Source of the DNA: Pseudomonas sp. ANT_H4
GTDB taxonomy: Bacteria; Pseudomonadota; Gammaproteobacteria; Pseudomonadales; Pseudomonadaceae
Direction of reading: 5' to 3'
NCBI RefSeq assembly: GCF_008369295.1
Contig: NZ_VOBG01000022.1
Location: 27,016 to 91,015, forward strand
Length of the DNA: 64,000 nt
A program made the position numbers and the translations under genes. Every line of letters starts with the position of its first letter. Position 1 is the first letter of the stretch. This document shows positions 42,172 through 51,837 of the stretch, piece after piece. The notes under the pieces are model-generated. The model ran no database searches. It saw nothing but the letters and a program-made list of their open reading frames with translations, and had not been told where the DNA came from.

Positions 42172-42209
42172 GAGGAGCATTGCACCCTTATTCTCAAGGC
42201 AAGAGGGGC

Positions 42210-43232
42210 TCAATAATCCTTGCGCTTGCGAAACGCCCAGCGCCCGGCAATCAAGGTAAACGTTGCCACCAGCGCCACCAGAACCCAGAAGCCCTCGGGG
42301 TCCTGGGAAAGCGGTACGCCACCGACGTTCATGCCAAAAAAACCGGCAATGATATTGATCGGTAGCGCCAGTACCGTGACCACGGTCAGGGTGAACAGGG
42401 TGCGGTTGCTCTGTTCGTTGAGGTTGGCGGCGATCTCTTCCTGCAACAGTTTGATCCGCTCCCCCAGGGCCATCAGGTCGTTGATGATCAGCGCAAATTC
42501 CTCGGTGGACTTGCGCAGCTCCTTCACGTCTTCTTTCTGTAGCCATTGCGGCGGGCGGTTGAGCAAGCGCAGCAACGAACCCGGCTCCAGCGCCAGCAGG
42601 CGTTGCAGGCGCACCAGTACTCGGCGCATGGCTCCCAGTTCCGAGCGGTTGGTGGACAGGCGTGAGGACAGCAACTGATCCTCGATCTGGTCGACACTGA
42701 TACTGGTCTTGCGCACGATCTGCGTCAGCACTTCGCCCTGGTCCCGCAGTAAATGCACGAGCAATTCCAGGGGCGAGCGAAAGCGTTCGCCGGCCTTGAC
42801 CGAGGAGCGCAGCTTGTCCACCGAGTGCAGCGGTTGCAGGCGAGCGCTGATCAGCAATCGGCTACGGGCGCAGACCCACAGGGTGGAGATGTCCGAAGAC
42901 ATCATGCTGCTGAAGTTGAACACCACATCGTTGACCACCGCCAGTAAGGCCGAGTCCACATGCTCAATGCGAGTGGAGCGCGAGCCTTCGTGCAAGGTCT
43001 CGAAAAACTCTTCCGGCAATTCCAGATGCGCCTGCATCCAGCGTTCGCACGCCGCGTGGGCCAGGTTCAGGTGCAGCCAAAGAAATTCGTCGGGATCAGC
43101 GGGCTGCTGCAAGGCTTTCAGAGCAGCAGCCGAATCAATCTGCTCGGCTTTTTCACCCGGCCTGAAACGGAAACCGTAAAGCAGGCCAAATAGATCTGAA
43201 TCCTGATGGCCGTGGTCGATGCTGTGGTTCAT
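42210..43232 (-). CDS. zntB: CorA-family divalent cation transporter (ZntB-like)
   Basis: 340 residues. A long soluble N-terminal funnel domain (1-270) precedes two membrane helices at the C-terminus; the signature GMNVGGVPL lies between them (about 303-311), and the protein ends in basic residues (FRKRKDY). ZntB-type members move Zn2+, other CorA proteins Mg2+/Co2+; the sequence suggests ZntB from its N-terminal LYGFRF and DEFLWLHLNLAHA segments, but the metal is not proven. Confidence 0.85.
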   Translation of the reverse strand: MNHSIDHGHQDSDLFGLLYGFRFRPGEKAEQIDSAAALKALQQPADPDEFLWLHLNLAHAACERWMQAHLELPEEFFETLHEGSRSTRIEHVDSALLAVVNDVVFNFSSMMSSDISTLWVCARSRLLISARLQPLHSVDKLRSSVKAGERFRSPLELLVHLLRDQGEVLTQIVRKTSISVDQIEDQLLSSRLSTNRSELGAMRRVLVRLQRLLALEPGSLLRLLNRPPQWLQKEDVKELRKSTEEFALIINDLMALGERIKLLQEEIAANLNEQSNRTLFTLTVVTVLALPINIIAGFFGMNVGGVPLSQDPEGFWVLVALVATFTLIAGRWAFRKRKDY

Positions 43233-43357
43233 GGAGGCTCACAGAGGAAGCGCCTGAAGGAGATTTCACAGGTTCGCTTGAGCGCATCATGGCAAGTCGA
43301 TTTGACGGTTTTGTGACGGTTTTAGAATTGGGTGACAGGTAGGATTAACGCCCATAA

Positions 43358-43393
43358 AAAACGCCGCGCGACCCGAGGGTGGCGCGGCGTTTT
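43358..43393. terminator. Bidirectional terminator below the PepSY gene
   Basis: AAAACGCCGCGC / GCGCGGCGTTTT, a perfect 12-bp stem with a 12-nt loop, 12 bp after the PepSY gene stop on the minus strand. Confidence 0.88.
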
Positions 43394-43404
43394 CAGGGTT
43401 TAAC

Positions 43405-43710
43405 TCAGGTGTCTTGTTTGTTGGTCAGGACTTCGCCGGTTTTGGCGTCCAGGTCCACGTCCCATTTCACGTTGCTGGTGTCACGCAGTTCGGTCTGATA
43501 GATCAGGCGGCCGGCTTTATCTTCCAGTTCGGTGTCGACAATGGTCGCACCAGGGTGTTTAGCCAGGGCTGCGGCGTTGAGCTTCTCGAAATCCATGACG
43601 GCGCCGGACTTGAGCAGGCCTGGAATCTGATCAGGACGGACATCGGCCTGGGCAAGACCTGCGGTCAGGGTCAGGGCGGTAGCGGCGAACAGAGCAGTCA
43701 GCTTTTTCAT
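43405..43710 (-). CDS. PepSY domain periplasmic protein
   Basis: 101 residues with a clear signal peptide (MKKLTALFAATALTLTAGLAQA) and one PepSY domain (LNAAALAKHPGATIVDTELEDKAGRLIYQTELRDTSNVKWDVDLDAKTGEVL). PepSY domains are linked to protease inhibition or redox partners in the periplasm; the role of this short type is unknown. AAGGATCCACACC precedes ATG 43710. Own terminator downstream. Confidence 0.85.
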   Translation of the reverse strand: MKKLTALFAATALTLTAGLAQADVRPDQIPGLLKSGAVMDFEKLNAAALAKHPGATIVDTELEDKAGRLIYQTELRDTSNVKWDVDLDAKTGEVLTNKQDT

Positions 43711-43862
43711 GGTGTGGATCCTTCTGGGTGAGCTGTTTAAGTGGGATCAGGTTAACCAGCGCAACTTAACTTATCCTTAATTTGGCCGGTCGATTGCGTC
43801 GTTTGTTCAAGCGGCTACCGCAGCGCGATTTCATGCTGCTGTCTCAATCATGGGAGACACAG

Positions 43863-44015
43863 ATGAAACAGTTGATGGCCAGGGTGTGCGCGCCTTTATT
43901 CTGCGCGGTGTTTATCGGATGGGCGCTGTGGTTGGTAGACAGCGCCGCAACGGGATCGTTGCCCGCGGCGTTTGCACGCGGTGCATCACAGTGTGCAGCG
44001 GCTCTACGGTTTTAA
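43863..44015 (+). CDS. Possible 50-aa membrane protein
   Basis: ATG 43863 follows GGGAGACACAG and opens 50 residues with one hydrophobic segment (VCAPLFCAVFIGWALWLVD). The longer frame from 43782 lacks a site. No family recognised. Confidence 0.4.
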   Translation: MKQLMARVCAPLFCAVFIGWALWLVDSAATGSLPAAFARGASQCAAALRF

Positions 44016-44313
44016 CGGGTTGATGTACAGGACAGGTCCTGGATGTTCGCTACTTAAGAGCAGCATGGCGTGAACTTGGTGGGGAGTCATAAGTTTAGTT
44101 GAACGAATCATAGGGCTCTGAAAAAACGAAAATTCGCGCGAACTTTAGGACTCTTCTTACATCAATCCCTTTGCCGTCTTGCTAGCGTGCGGTGCTCAGG
44201 CTGTGGTTTGAGTATCGGGTTTTGCTTATCTCTTCAGCTCAAGAATCAGCGCCTTATACGAAGGTTTTTTCCTCCTTGCTCAACGCTCGTTATTTGGAAT
44301 AGGGAACGGTCAT
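44016..44313. other. Leader region of the type VI module
   Basis: 298 bp, more AT-rich than the surroundings, without a convincing gene. It must hold the vgrG promoter; I see no clear sigma-54 -24/-12 pair. AGGGAACGGTCAT directly before ATG 44314 is the vgrG ribosome-binding site. Confidence 0.45.
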
Positions 44314-46812
44314 ATGCGTCAAAGGGATTTGAGGTTCACCTTTTCTGTGCCGTCCGGTCGGACAGAGTTTGAGGTCGTTGAGTTTCGGTTGGAGGAAGCT
44401 ATTTCCGAGCCATATCGGCTGTCGCTAGAGCTGGCCAGTTTCAACGCCAATATCGATTTTAGCCAAGTACTCGATCAACCAGCACTGCTCACAATCTGGC
44501 AAGGCGCCACAGCTGTTCGCCATGTTCATGGGATGATCTCAAGCTTCACCCAAGGCAAGACAGGGTTCCGGCGTACACGTTACCGTGTCTTGGTTGAACC
44601 GCATTTGGCCCGCCTTTCGCTGAGTTCCGACTGGCGCATCTTCCAACAGAAAAACGTGCCCGACATACTCAAATCGGTGCTGTCCGAGCACGGCGTACTC
44701 GATTACGAACAACGCATAAATACCGAGCACTTGCCCCGCGAATATTGCGCTCAAGCAGGGGACACTGATCTCTACCTGTTTGATCGGCTGTCCACCGAAG
44801 AAGGTCTGTTCTATTTCTTCAAACATGACGCAACCACCCATACGTTGATCCAGAGCGACAAGCTCTATGTTCAAGAGCGCATCCAGGGTGGACCGGTGCT
44901 GTACACCACGCAGCCTGCCGCAGATGCTATGCAGCCGGTGCTTTATGCGTTCAGTTATACGGAGAACGTGAGAACGGTCGAGTAAACCCAGCGTGATTAC
45001 ACCTTCAAACGTCCCACTTTCGACCAGCAACAGCATACCGTCGGCGAAGATCTGGAGCGCCAAGCCCCGCACTATGAGCGCTACGATTATCCGGGCCGCT
45101 ATAAGGTTAGTACGGTTGGCAAACCCTTTACGCAAAATCGCCTGCGCGGCCACCGTCGTGATGCTCAAGTTGCCATCGTGGAAGGTGACGACCCGCGGCT
45201 GATTCCGGGTCTGTCTTTTCAACTCACGGGTCATCCTAGGGCAGACTTCAACCGCTGGTGGCGAACGGTACGAATCACACATAAAGGCGTGCAGCACACC
45301 AGCCAACAAGAAGAGTCTGCCGACTCCGAAATGGGCGTAAGTTACGACTTCACTGCCGAGATCATTCCTGAGCAAATGGAATGGCGTCCTGCCCCTCTGC
45401 CTAAACCTCGTATGGACGGACCGCAGATTGCCAGTGTGGTGGGGCCCGAAGGAGAAGAGATCTACACCGATGAATTTGGCCGGGTAAAGGTTCAATTTCC
45501 ATGGGACCGAGAAGGCAAAAACAATGACTTCAGTTCCTGCTGGATTCGGGTGTCGCAGAACTGGGCCGGTGCTGACTGGGGCCCCATGGCAATCCCGCGT
45601 ATTGGTCAGGAGGTCATTGTTGATTACCTCGACGGAGATTGTGACCAGCCAATTATCACTGGCCGCACTTATCGTGCGACCAACATGCCTCCTTACCAAC
45701 TGCCCAGTTTCAAAACGCTCAGCACCATCAAAAGCAAAGAGTACAAGGGCGGTCGGGCCAACGAATTGCGCATTGACGACACCACCAAGCAGATCAGTGC
45801 TGCCTTGATGAGTGATCACGGCAGCACGGCCTTGCACCTGGGCTACCTGACTCATCCTCGCCCGAGTGGCGGTGAGCCCCGTGGCGAAGGTTTTGAGCTA
45901 CGCACAGACGAACAGGGTGCGTTGAGAGCTGCTAAAGGGTTGCTACTGAGTACAGAGGCACAACTCAATGCTGGAGGGGGACATCTCGACCGTGGCACGG
46001 TGGTGCAGGTGCTGGAAGCCGCGCTGCAACTGGCGAAGGGCTTGGGTGACTATGCTGCCGATAACCAAGGCGTTGGCCATGACACCACCCATCAGAAAAA
46101 CCTCAGCGAGGCAGTGCGTGATCTGGGCTACGGTGCAAACAATGAACCTGACAAAGGCAACGGCGGCAAACCCGCCATCGCCCTGAGTGGCGAAGCGGGT
46201 GTGGCGGTGACGTCTCCCAACAGTCTTACGCTGGCGGCCGGCGAGCATATCGACAGCGTGGCCCAAGAGAACCAGCATCTGACCTCCGGACAGAAGTTCG
46301 TAGTCAATGCGGGTACGGATCTGGGGTTATTTGCCCACAGCGGCGAGATGCGCCAGATCACCCACCAAGGGTTGATGCTGCTGCAGGCCCAGAAGAACAA
46401 TATCCGCCTGGAGGCGGATCAGAGTGTGGAAGTCAGCGCGACAAACAAGCACGTGCTGATCTCAGCCAGTGAGCACATCACTCTGATGTGCGGCGGTGCT
46501 TACCTCACCCTCAAGGGCGGCAATATTGAGCTGGGCATGCCGGGCAACTTCACGGTCAAGGCAGCCAAACACAGCATGCTGGGTGGTGCCAGTCTTGCGG
46601 CAGAGCTGCCGAAGTTCAAGGTTGGTGACACCCAGCGACGCTTCATGCTCAAGCAGATCGATGGGCACTCAGCGATGCCCAACATGCCGTACGAAATAAC
46701 CATGGGCAATGGGGACATCCTCACAGGTACTACCGATGCACAGGGCGCCACGCAGTTGTTGCAAAAAGATGCGATGAACATCGTCAATGTGGCTATTCAC
46801 AAGACACCGTGA
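44314..46812 (+). pseudogene. vgrG: vgrG (type VI spike protein) interrupted by an in-frame TAA
   Basis: One open frame of 833 codons broken only by TAA at codon 224 (44983-44985). Before it: the VgrG N-terminal gp27-like domain (LRFTFSVPSGRTEFEVVEFRLEEAISEPYRLSLEL). After it, still in frame: TQRDYTFKRPTFDQQQHTVGEDLERQAPHYERYDYPGRY, the gp5-like OB fold (PQIASVVGPEGEEIYTDEFGRVKVQFPWDREG...VSQNWAGADWGPMAIPRIGQEVIVDYLDGD), and DUF2345 beta-helix repeats to the end. VgrG relatives have Gln at about this point (VRTxRQ), so a CAA/CAG-to-TAA change is likely. Unless the stop is read through or is an error, no full spike is made. Confidence 0.88.
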
Positions 46813-47034
46813 GCATCGTAAACGCGGCCTTGAACAAGCTCATCAAATCCGTCGGCGAGTAAATCGGATGTCGATTCGCTACTAAGAAGAATGTAAAAGC
46901 GATCGGCGCAGCACGTTAATTTCAGAGGCCACCTCAACGGGGCGATCAACGGCCGTAAGTTTGGTTTTAGGTCGAACATGATCCAGGCAGTTGATGAAAA
47001 CGGAGTAATACCACATGGAGCAGATGCACGATGA
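46809..47034 (+). pseudogene. Remains of a gene between vgrG and tle3
   Basis: A GTG at 46809 overlaps the vgrG stop (GTGA) and opens MSIVNAALNKLIKSVGE before a stop. A different frame reads VNFRGHLNGAINGRKFG...GVIPHGADAR and stops at 47032-47034, overlapping the tle3 start (ATGA). Both ends keep operon-type overlaps, but the middle is lost or shifted. In P. aeruginosa this slot holds the Tle3 immunity gene. That the remnant is that gene is a guess. Confidence 0.45.
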
Positions 47035-49175
47035 ATGACGCTGTCCAGACGAAAAAAATCTGCTCTGCGCAATCGATCACCATGCCGGGTGGCGGTGACG
47101 TACACCTGATCCCGCCGCCGCCAAAACCCTGCGTAACCATTGTCGTGCATGGTGTCAATGATCTGGCCGGTTGCTATGAGCGTATCGAACGCGGCTTGTG
47201 TAAAGGCCTCAATGAGCGCCTGGACCTGTCGCCGACACTGCCCAATGGCGCGAGCAACCCCGGGTACCTGACGTCGGCCGGATACAGCGAGCCTAAAGAT
47301 GACAACGGCAAAGCGACCAATCCCGATGCCATGTATTACCGACGTAAGTTCGGTGCTTCCAGCAACGGTGGTACGAATCGCAGCGTCGTCGTCCCATTCT
47401 ATTGGGGCTTTCGCGAAGAAGAGGAATTCATCAAAAAGAATGAACCTCACGGTGAATGGTTGGACCGTAATAACAACCGTCTGGACAAGGCAGGTACCAA
47501 GGAAGGTGGCCAGTTCGCCAATGCCACCACCAACTTGCCGGATATGTGGGGTAAGGGGTTTAACGGCAAGTTGTTTGGTTTCATTTCCCTGGATGCACTT
47601 GGCGGCGATTTGACCCACCCGTTGTACACCGCCGCAGGGCGCCGCTACATGATACTGGCCGCTATGCGCTTGGCGATGTTGATCAAGATCATCCGCAAGC
47701 GTTACCCCAACGACACCGTCAATGTGGTGGGTCATAGCCAGGGGACGCTGATCAATCTGGTTGCACATGCGTTCCTCAAAGATGAGGGCGTGCGTCCTGC
47801 GGACGGCGTGGTGATGATCAACTCCCCCTATAGCCTGTTTGAACCCGTTACCGAAAAGTTTCAGACGGGCCGCAGCCAACAAACCGCCGAGGCGCGTATG
47901 GCGACCCTCAATGGCATCTTGCAGTTCATTGCAGGTGCTCCTAATCAGTCCCCGGCGCTATCGAAGATTGCCCTTAAAAACTGCCAGGGCTATGGGGCCA
48001 TTGGCGGTCCGGACTGGATGGGTAGTGCAGGAAGCGCAGCCAACATCGATGGAGAAAAAGTCCCGTTCAATGAGCGGGACAACCGCGGTTGTACCTACCT
48101 GTATTTCACGCCCCATGACCAGACCGTGGGGCTGGCTAACGTAAAGGGTATTGGTTGGCAAGGGGTGGGTGACGAGGTGCATGGCAAACCGGCACGTACG
48201 CTGTTGCCTAATCGCTTTCACCAACGCGTTTTTACCTTGCGAAAACGTGGCGGCGAAAAGGAGCTGATCGGCCTGCACACACCGCCCTATGTGTATCCCC
48301 TGCGAATTAAGGGCGAAGGTACTTGGGATGACACGGGGCTGCCTTTTAAACAGAGGCTTTCCTTTGTGCGTGGCGAGCTTGAGCCTGGAAGTCAGGTCAT
48401 GCTCACCGCGCCATTGCTGCCGGTGCCTGTCTACACCGACTTTTCGGCGGATGGAACGGTGACAGCCCCTGGAGATGATTCCAAAAGCGGGATCTACCAG
48501 TCCACCGATACGCTTGACCCTGTAGACGCGGCGATAGCGGTGAGCAACAAAGGCTGGACGGCCGAAGACACTCGACACGCAAGAAGCGAACTGATGAGTG
48601 AACCCGATGCATTTAAATATGGACGCGACCCGCTCAGCGTAGAAAGAGCTCTCAATGAAGGTAAAGACAAGGCGCACTCCACTTCCGTTTTCGCTGCCCG
48701 TGCCAAAGGTGATGGTCAAGTGTTAATCACGCGTTCGGAGACCCCATATGAGGCACGGCTGCGTTTGCAGGAAGAGTATCGGGAACCGTTGTCCTTTCAC
48801 TCAGCCATTCCGAACAACCCGGAACATAGCCGGCGAGTATTGGCGTATGACTTGGCTATTGGCGCTGGGGAGAGTGTGGATGATACGACTTTTTATGCGT
48901 ATTTGTGCCGGGTGGCAGATTGGCGGTTGGATTGGAAAAGGACCGACGGCGACATAATCGGTCAAAATGAAGATGACTTCGAACGCCCAGAGGAAGAGGT
49001 TCAGCAGCTCTACCTTCAAGATGAACATAGGATTTTGATCGACTCCACAGTGAGGTACCGTCAAACCGGGACGCTGCCAGATACCGTAAAGAGCACCATG
49101 CCCTTGTTAGTCGCAACACAGACGTTGGAAGGCCAGAAACTCGGTAAACCCGTGCGCTTCGGGGGGGAAGCCTAA
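47031..49175 (+). CDS. tle3: Type VI lipase effector Tle3
   Basis: 714 residues. The alpha/beta hydrolase part (about 30-330) has the nucleophile elbow VVGHSQGTLINL with Ser236 and an early VTIVVHGVNDLAGCYERIERGL. The C-terminal half has the DUF3274 features of Tle3 (WGRDPLSVERALNEGKDKAHSTSVFAARAKGDGQVLITRSETPYEARLRLQEEYREPLSFHSAIPNNPEHSRRVLAYDLAIG). Tle3 phospholipases are loaded on a VgrG with the adaptor Tla3 and attack membranes of target cells. Neighbours vgrG, tla3 and PAAR fit. Starts with an ATGA overlap; ends overlapping tla3 (TAATG). Confidence 0.9.
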   Translation: MNDAVQTKKICSAQSITMPGGGDVHLIPPPPKPCVTIVVHGVNDLAGCYERIERGLCKGLNERLDLSPTLPNGASNPGYLTSAGYSEPKDDNGKATNPDAMYYRRKFGASSNGGTNRSVVVPFYWGFREEEEFIKKNEPHGEWLDRNNNRLDKAGTKEGGQFANATTNLPDMWGKGFNGKLFGFISLDALGGDLTHPLYTAAGRRYMILAAMRLAMLIKIIRKRYPNDTVNVVGHSQGTLINLVAHAFLKDEGVRPADGVVMINSPYSLFEPVTEKFQTGRSQQTAEARMATLNGILQFIAGAPNQSPALSKIALKNCQGYGAIGGPDWMGSAGSAANIDGEKVPFNERDNRGCTYLYFTPHDQTVGLANVKGIGWQGVGDEVHGKPARTLLPNRFHQRVFTLRKRGGEKELIGLHTPPYVYPLRIKGEGTWDDTGLPFKQRLSFVRGELEPGSQVMLTAPLLPVPVYTDFSADGTVTAPGDDSKSGIYQSTDTLDPVDAAIAVSNKGWTAEDTRHARSELMSEPDAFKYGRDPLSVERALNEGKDKAHSTSVFAARAKGDGQVLITRSETPYEARLRLQEEYREPLSFHSAIPNNPEHSRRVLAYDLAIGAGESVDDTTFYAYLCRVADWRLDWKRTDGDIIGQNEDDFERPEEEVQQLYLQDEHRILIDSTVRYRQTGTLPDTVKSTMPLLVATQTLEGQKLGKPVRFGGEA

Positions 49176-50773
49176 TGCGCTGCATACTCCCTTACTTGTC
49201 TATTACCGGCTTGCTGCTAAACAGCCACTTAGTTCTGGCGGCAGAGTCCTCTCTGGCATCCGCCCGTTGCTTTGCCACTCCAGCCACTTCGGTGACTGCT
49301 TACACCTCGACCCCAAAGGCCTCTATTATGTCCGCTGACACTCGTTTTCGTGCACCGTCCTCTTCACCTCACCTGGAAACTTTGGACGTGCTCAGTATTG
49401 GTGTTAGCCTAGATGTATTTCGTCAGGGACAAATTTGGCAAGCGCTGCACGAACAAAATGCTAAGCAACTGGAGACCCTACATGTGGGCAGCATCCTGCC
49501 CGTGGATACGAAGAAGTATCCGATCACCGCCGATGACAAAAATATGGCTTATTCCAAGCGAAAAGCTGACGCATTAGAATTAGGGTTGCGAGACTTCATA
49601 GAAAAGTGGCCGATCCCCACTATTACCGTGGTCCGTGACTGGAACGCCAATACACCGAACTTGCGTTTCGCGCCTGAACAAACACGCGAAATGTTGACGA
49701 GTATGGTCAATAGCTTTCGTACTGATGCTGGTCTTCACTGGCATCGCATAAGTAATGTAAAAGATGGTGTTGTTTGTAACGACACACCCGAAGGCCTCAT
49801 TGAAAACATCTTCCAACTGTTCGAGCACAACCCAGACCTGCCTGCCGTCCTGATTTACAACGTCGAAGGCATCAATATGGCAGGCGCTTTATCGAGTAGA
49901 GATACTTCTCTTAAGTCACTCGGTGCTGTCGCCGGCCCACGCCAACCCGACAAACTCACCGACACCATGGTCGCTCTAGTCGTCGCCCGCCCCGAACGTG
50001 TCGAATGGCTGCGTTATTACGCACAGTACGCCAAGGTCAACGACAACAAAATCGACCCCAAATTTACCGGCTGGGGTTGGCGCAAACCACCCGTGGAGTT
50101 CCAGCCATCCGAGTTCATCCCGCAGCCCTGGACGCAACGAGCGTTTGAGCAATGGGATGCGCTACCGGTGCTGGCCAAGATGCATCGGCCCGTCACCGTA
50201 TCCCTGCAACGTCCAGACAATGGCGAGCGTCTAAAACGTGACGCCCTGAGCGCACAACTGGCCAGCGGCTGGAAAAAAGCCACTGACGGAATTGCCCCCA
50301 CACCGGCACGCGTGTTCTACGACGCAGGCTTGAATAGCACGCCACTGGCCGAATTGGTCCCGGCTCTCGCCGCAGCCCACAGCTCACTCGACCTGCTCGA
50401 CTCCCGCGAAAGCTATGATCTGACCCAGCGCCTGGGCGATACCGGCGCCGCGTCACCCTTCGTTGGCATTGCCCTGGCTACCATGGCCAGTTACCAGAAC
50501 GCCGATACCAGCGTAGTCATCCCTCTACGCCGCCAGGACCAGGCCACGATCATCACTATCACCTCACCCACACCAGGCAAGAAACCTGTAGGTAATAAGT
50601 TCGGCGTTAGCCTGATGCCGCAAACCGCCAGTAGCAATGAAGTGCCCCCCGCGCCCGAAACTACAAGCCCGCGGCCAGCACCTTCGTTGGCGAAATTCGA
50701 AAACGGCGATTACGCCATCGAAGAGTTCGTCGCCAGCCTGAAACCCAAGGTCGACTGGATGGATGATCTGTAA
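49175..50773 (+). CDS. tla3: Type VI lipase adaptor Tla3 (DUF2875)
   Basis: 532 residues. An N-terminal hydrophobic stretch resembling a signal sequence (LPYLSITGLLLNSHLVLAA) is followed by the DUF2875 body (LETLDVLSIGVSLDVFRQGQIWQALHE, RADALELGLRDFIEKWPIPTITVVRDWN, LPAVLIYNVEGINM, GWGWRKPPVEFQPSEFIPQPWTQRAFEQWDALPVLAKMHRPV). Tla3 binds Tle3 and hands it to VgrG. Located directly after tle3, the usual order. Ends with an acidic WMDDL motif. Confidence 0.85.
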   Translation: MRCILPYLSITGLLLNSHLVLAAESSLASARCFATPATSVTAYTSTPKASIMSADTRFRAPSSSPHLETLDVLSIGVSLDVFRQGQIWQALHEQNAKQLETLHVGSILPVDTKKYPITADDKNMAYSKRKADALELGLRDFIEKWPIPTITVVRDWNANTPNLRFAPEQTREMLTSMVNSFRTDAGLHWHRISNVKDGVVCNDTPEGLIENIFQLFEHNPDLPAVLIYNVEGINMAGALSSRDTSLKSLGAVAGPRQPDKLTDTMVALVVARPERVEWLRYYAQYAKVNDNKIDPKFTGWGWRKPPVEFQPSEFIPQPWTQRAFEQWDALPVLAKMHRPVTVSLQRPDNGERLKRDALSAQLASGWKKATDGIAPTPARVFYDAGLNSTPLAELVPALAAAHSSLDLLDSRESYDLTQRLGDTGAASPFVGIALATMASYQNADTSVVIPLRRQDQATIITITSPTPGKKPVGNKFGVSLMPQTASSNEVPPAPETTSPRPAPSLAKFENGDYAIEEFVASLKPKVDWMDDL

Positions 50774-50846
50774 ACCTCGGCCCAAACCCGACATCACCCG
50801 GGCGGCACGCGTCCGACCTTTTGGAACACACAGGACTGACACAGCC

Positions 50847-51107
50847 ATGGACATCATTCGGCTTGGCGACTCCACCACCCACGGTGGAACAGTGATTGAA
50901 GCATTTCCTCAAACCGACTTGAACGGCAAGCCCATGGCGGGTGTAGGGCATAAGGTTGTATGCCCTTTATGCAAAGGCGTGTTTCCGATTTCGCAGGGCA
51001 GCACCTTGCTGGATGTTGGCGGTATTCCCGTGGCGCTGCACGGAATGAAAACCGCCTGTGGTGCCAGTCTGATCGCTAGCAGTCCCAGAGGAGAGGCTGA
51101 AAGTTAA
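50847..51107 (+). CDS. PAAR-domain spike tip protein
   Basis: 86 residues from ATG 50847: IIRLGDSTTHGGTVIEAF, GVGHKVVCPLCKGVFPISQGSTLLDVGGIPVALHGMKTACGASLIASS, with the conserved His and Cys positions of PAAR proteins that bind metal and cap VgrG. A bare PAAR with no effector fusion. Closes the vgrG-tle3-tla3 module. Confidence 0.88.
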   Translation: MDIIRLGDSTTHGGTVIEAFPQTDLNGKPMAGVGHKVVCPLCKGVFPISQGSTLLDVGGIPVALHGMKTACGASLIASSPRGEAES

Positions 51108-51273
51108 ATGTTGCCGAAGAAAATAAATACTTGACAAAGTTAAGGTGTTTGATGGGGCGTCAGCATCGCCAGGCTTTTAACTTTGGGAAAGTCTCATCAT
51201 TTATTCAGAGTATTTCCTATATCTATTTAAGTGATGGCCTGTAAAAAATTGATTATCATCAGGAGCCGCAAAA

Positions 51274-51702
51274 ATGAATACAAATGAACAAGTGCAAAGC
51301 ACCGGTAAATACAACGCAAAATGGTAGGAACGCTTTAATTTTTTTGACAGTTATGGTTCGCCGAGCGATCCACGATACAAGGAGGCAATCAAAATGCAGT
51401 CTGGCGTCAAGAAAAAAATGCGTATTAACGCCAACTTGATTGCATTTTTCTTCGGCCCTATCTACCTATTCGTCTTGGGCCTCTGGAAGAAAAACCTTGC
51501 CATGCTGGGTATCACTCTTGCAATTAACGTCGTGCTCAGTGTGATTTTTTCGATCTTTGGTATGGACTTTCCTCGGCCGTTGAACACAGGTCTGAATATC
51601 GCGGTTTCCCTGACTTATGCGCTCACGGCCAACTACTCCTACTATCTAAAAGAAGTGAAAGGCGAACAAAGCTGGAATCCGTTTCAAGGCATGCGTTTCT
51701 GA
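51274..51702 (+). pseudogene. DUF2628 membrane protein with an in-frame TAG at codon 18
   Basis: ATG 51274 (after AGGAGCCGC) reads MNTNEQVQSTGKYNAKW, then TAG (51325-51327), then continues in frame as ERFNFFDSYGSPSDPRYKEAIKMQSGVKKKMRINANLIAFFFGPIYLFVLGLWKKNLAMLGI and two more hydrophobic stretches. The part after the stop is clear DUF2628. A strong site (AAGGAGG) before the internal ATG 51394 could restart translation to give a 102-residue protein that lacks the first 40 codons. The start region is normal in homologues, so TAG probably replaced CAG. Confidence 0.75.
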
Positions 51703-51722
51703 TTACAGATCTGGCCAGTGAA

Positions 51723-51763
51723 GAGCCCGCACCTCACTTTCATGAGGATGCGGGCTCGTTGTT
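51723..51763 (+). terminator. Probable terminator after the DUF2628 gene
   Basis: GAGCCCGCA-CCTCA pairs with TGAGG-A-TGCGGGCTC (one bulged base, 6-nt loop), followed by a T-rich tail. Confidence 0.7.
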
Positions 51764-51837
51764 TCTGAATTACGAATAAAAATCCGGGATAAAAAATCTA
51801 ACTTTGGTTAAGCGTAAGAGTCCGGCAGACACGCCTT

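Noticed and set aside
44016..44313. Sigma-54 promoter before vgrG
   Set aside because: No GG-N10-GC pair with the usual flanking bases was found.
44539..45855. 438-codon frame opposite vgrG, crossing its stop codon
   Set aside because: Antisense of VgrG coding sequence; no family features.
44314..51702. Reassignment of stop codons to glutamine as the reason for the TAA and TAG
   Set aside because: All other genes in the window end normally at TAA, TAG or TGA, so local mutations or errors are the simpler explanation.
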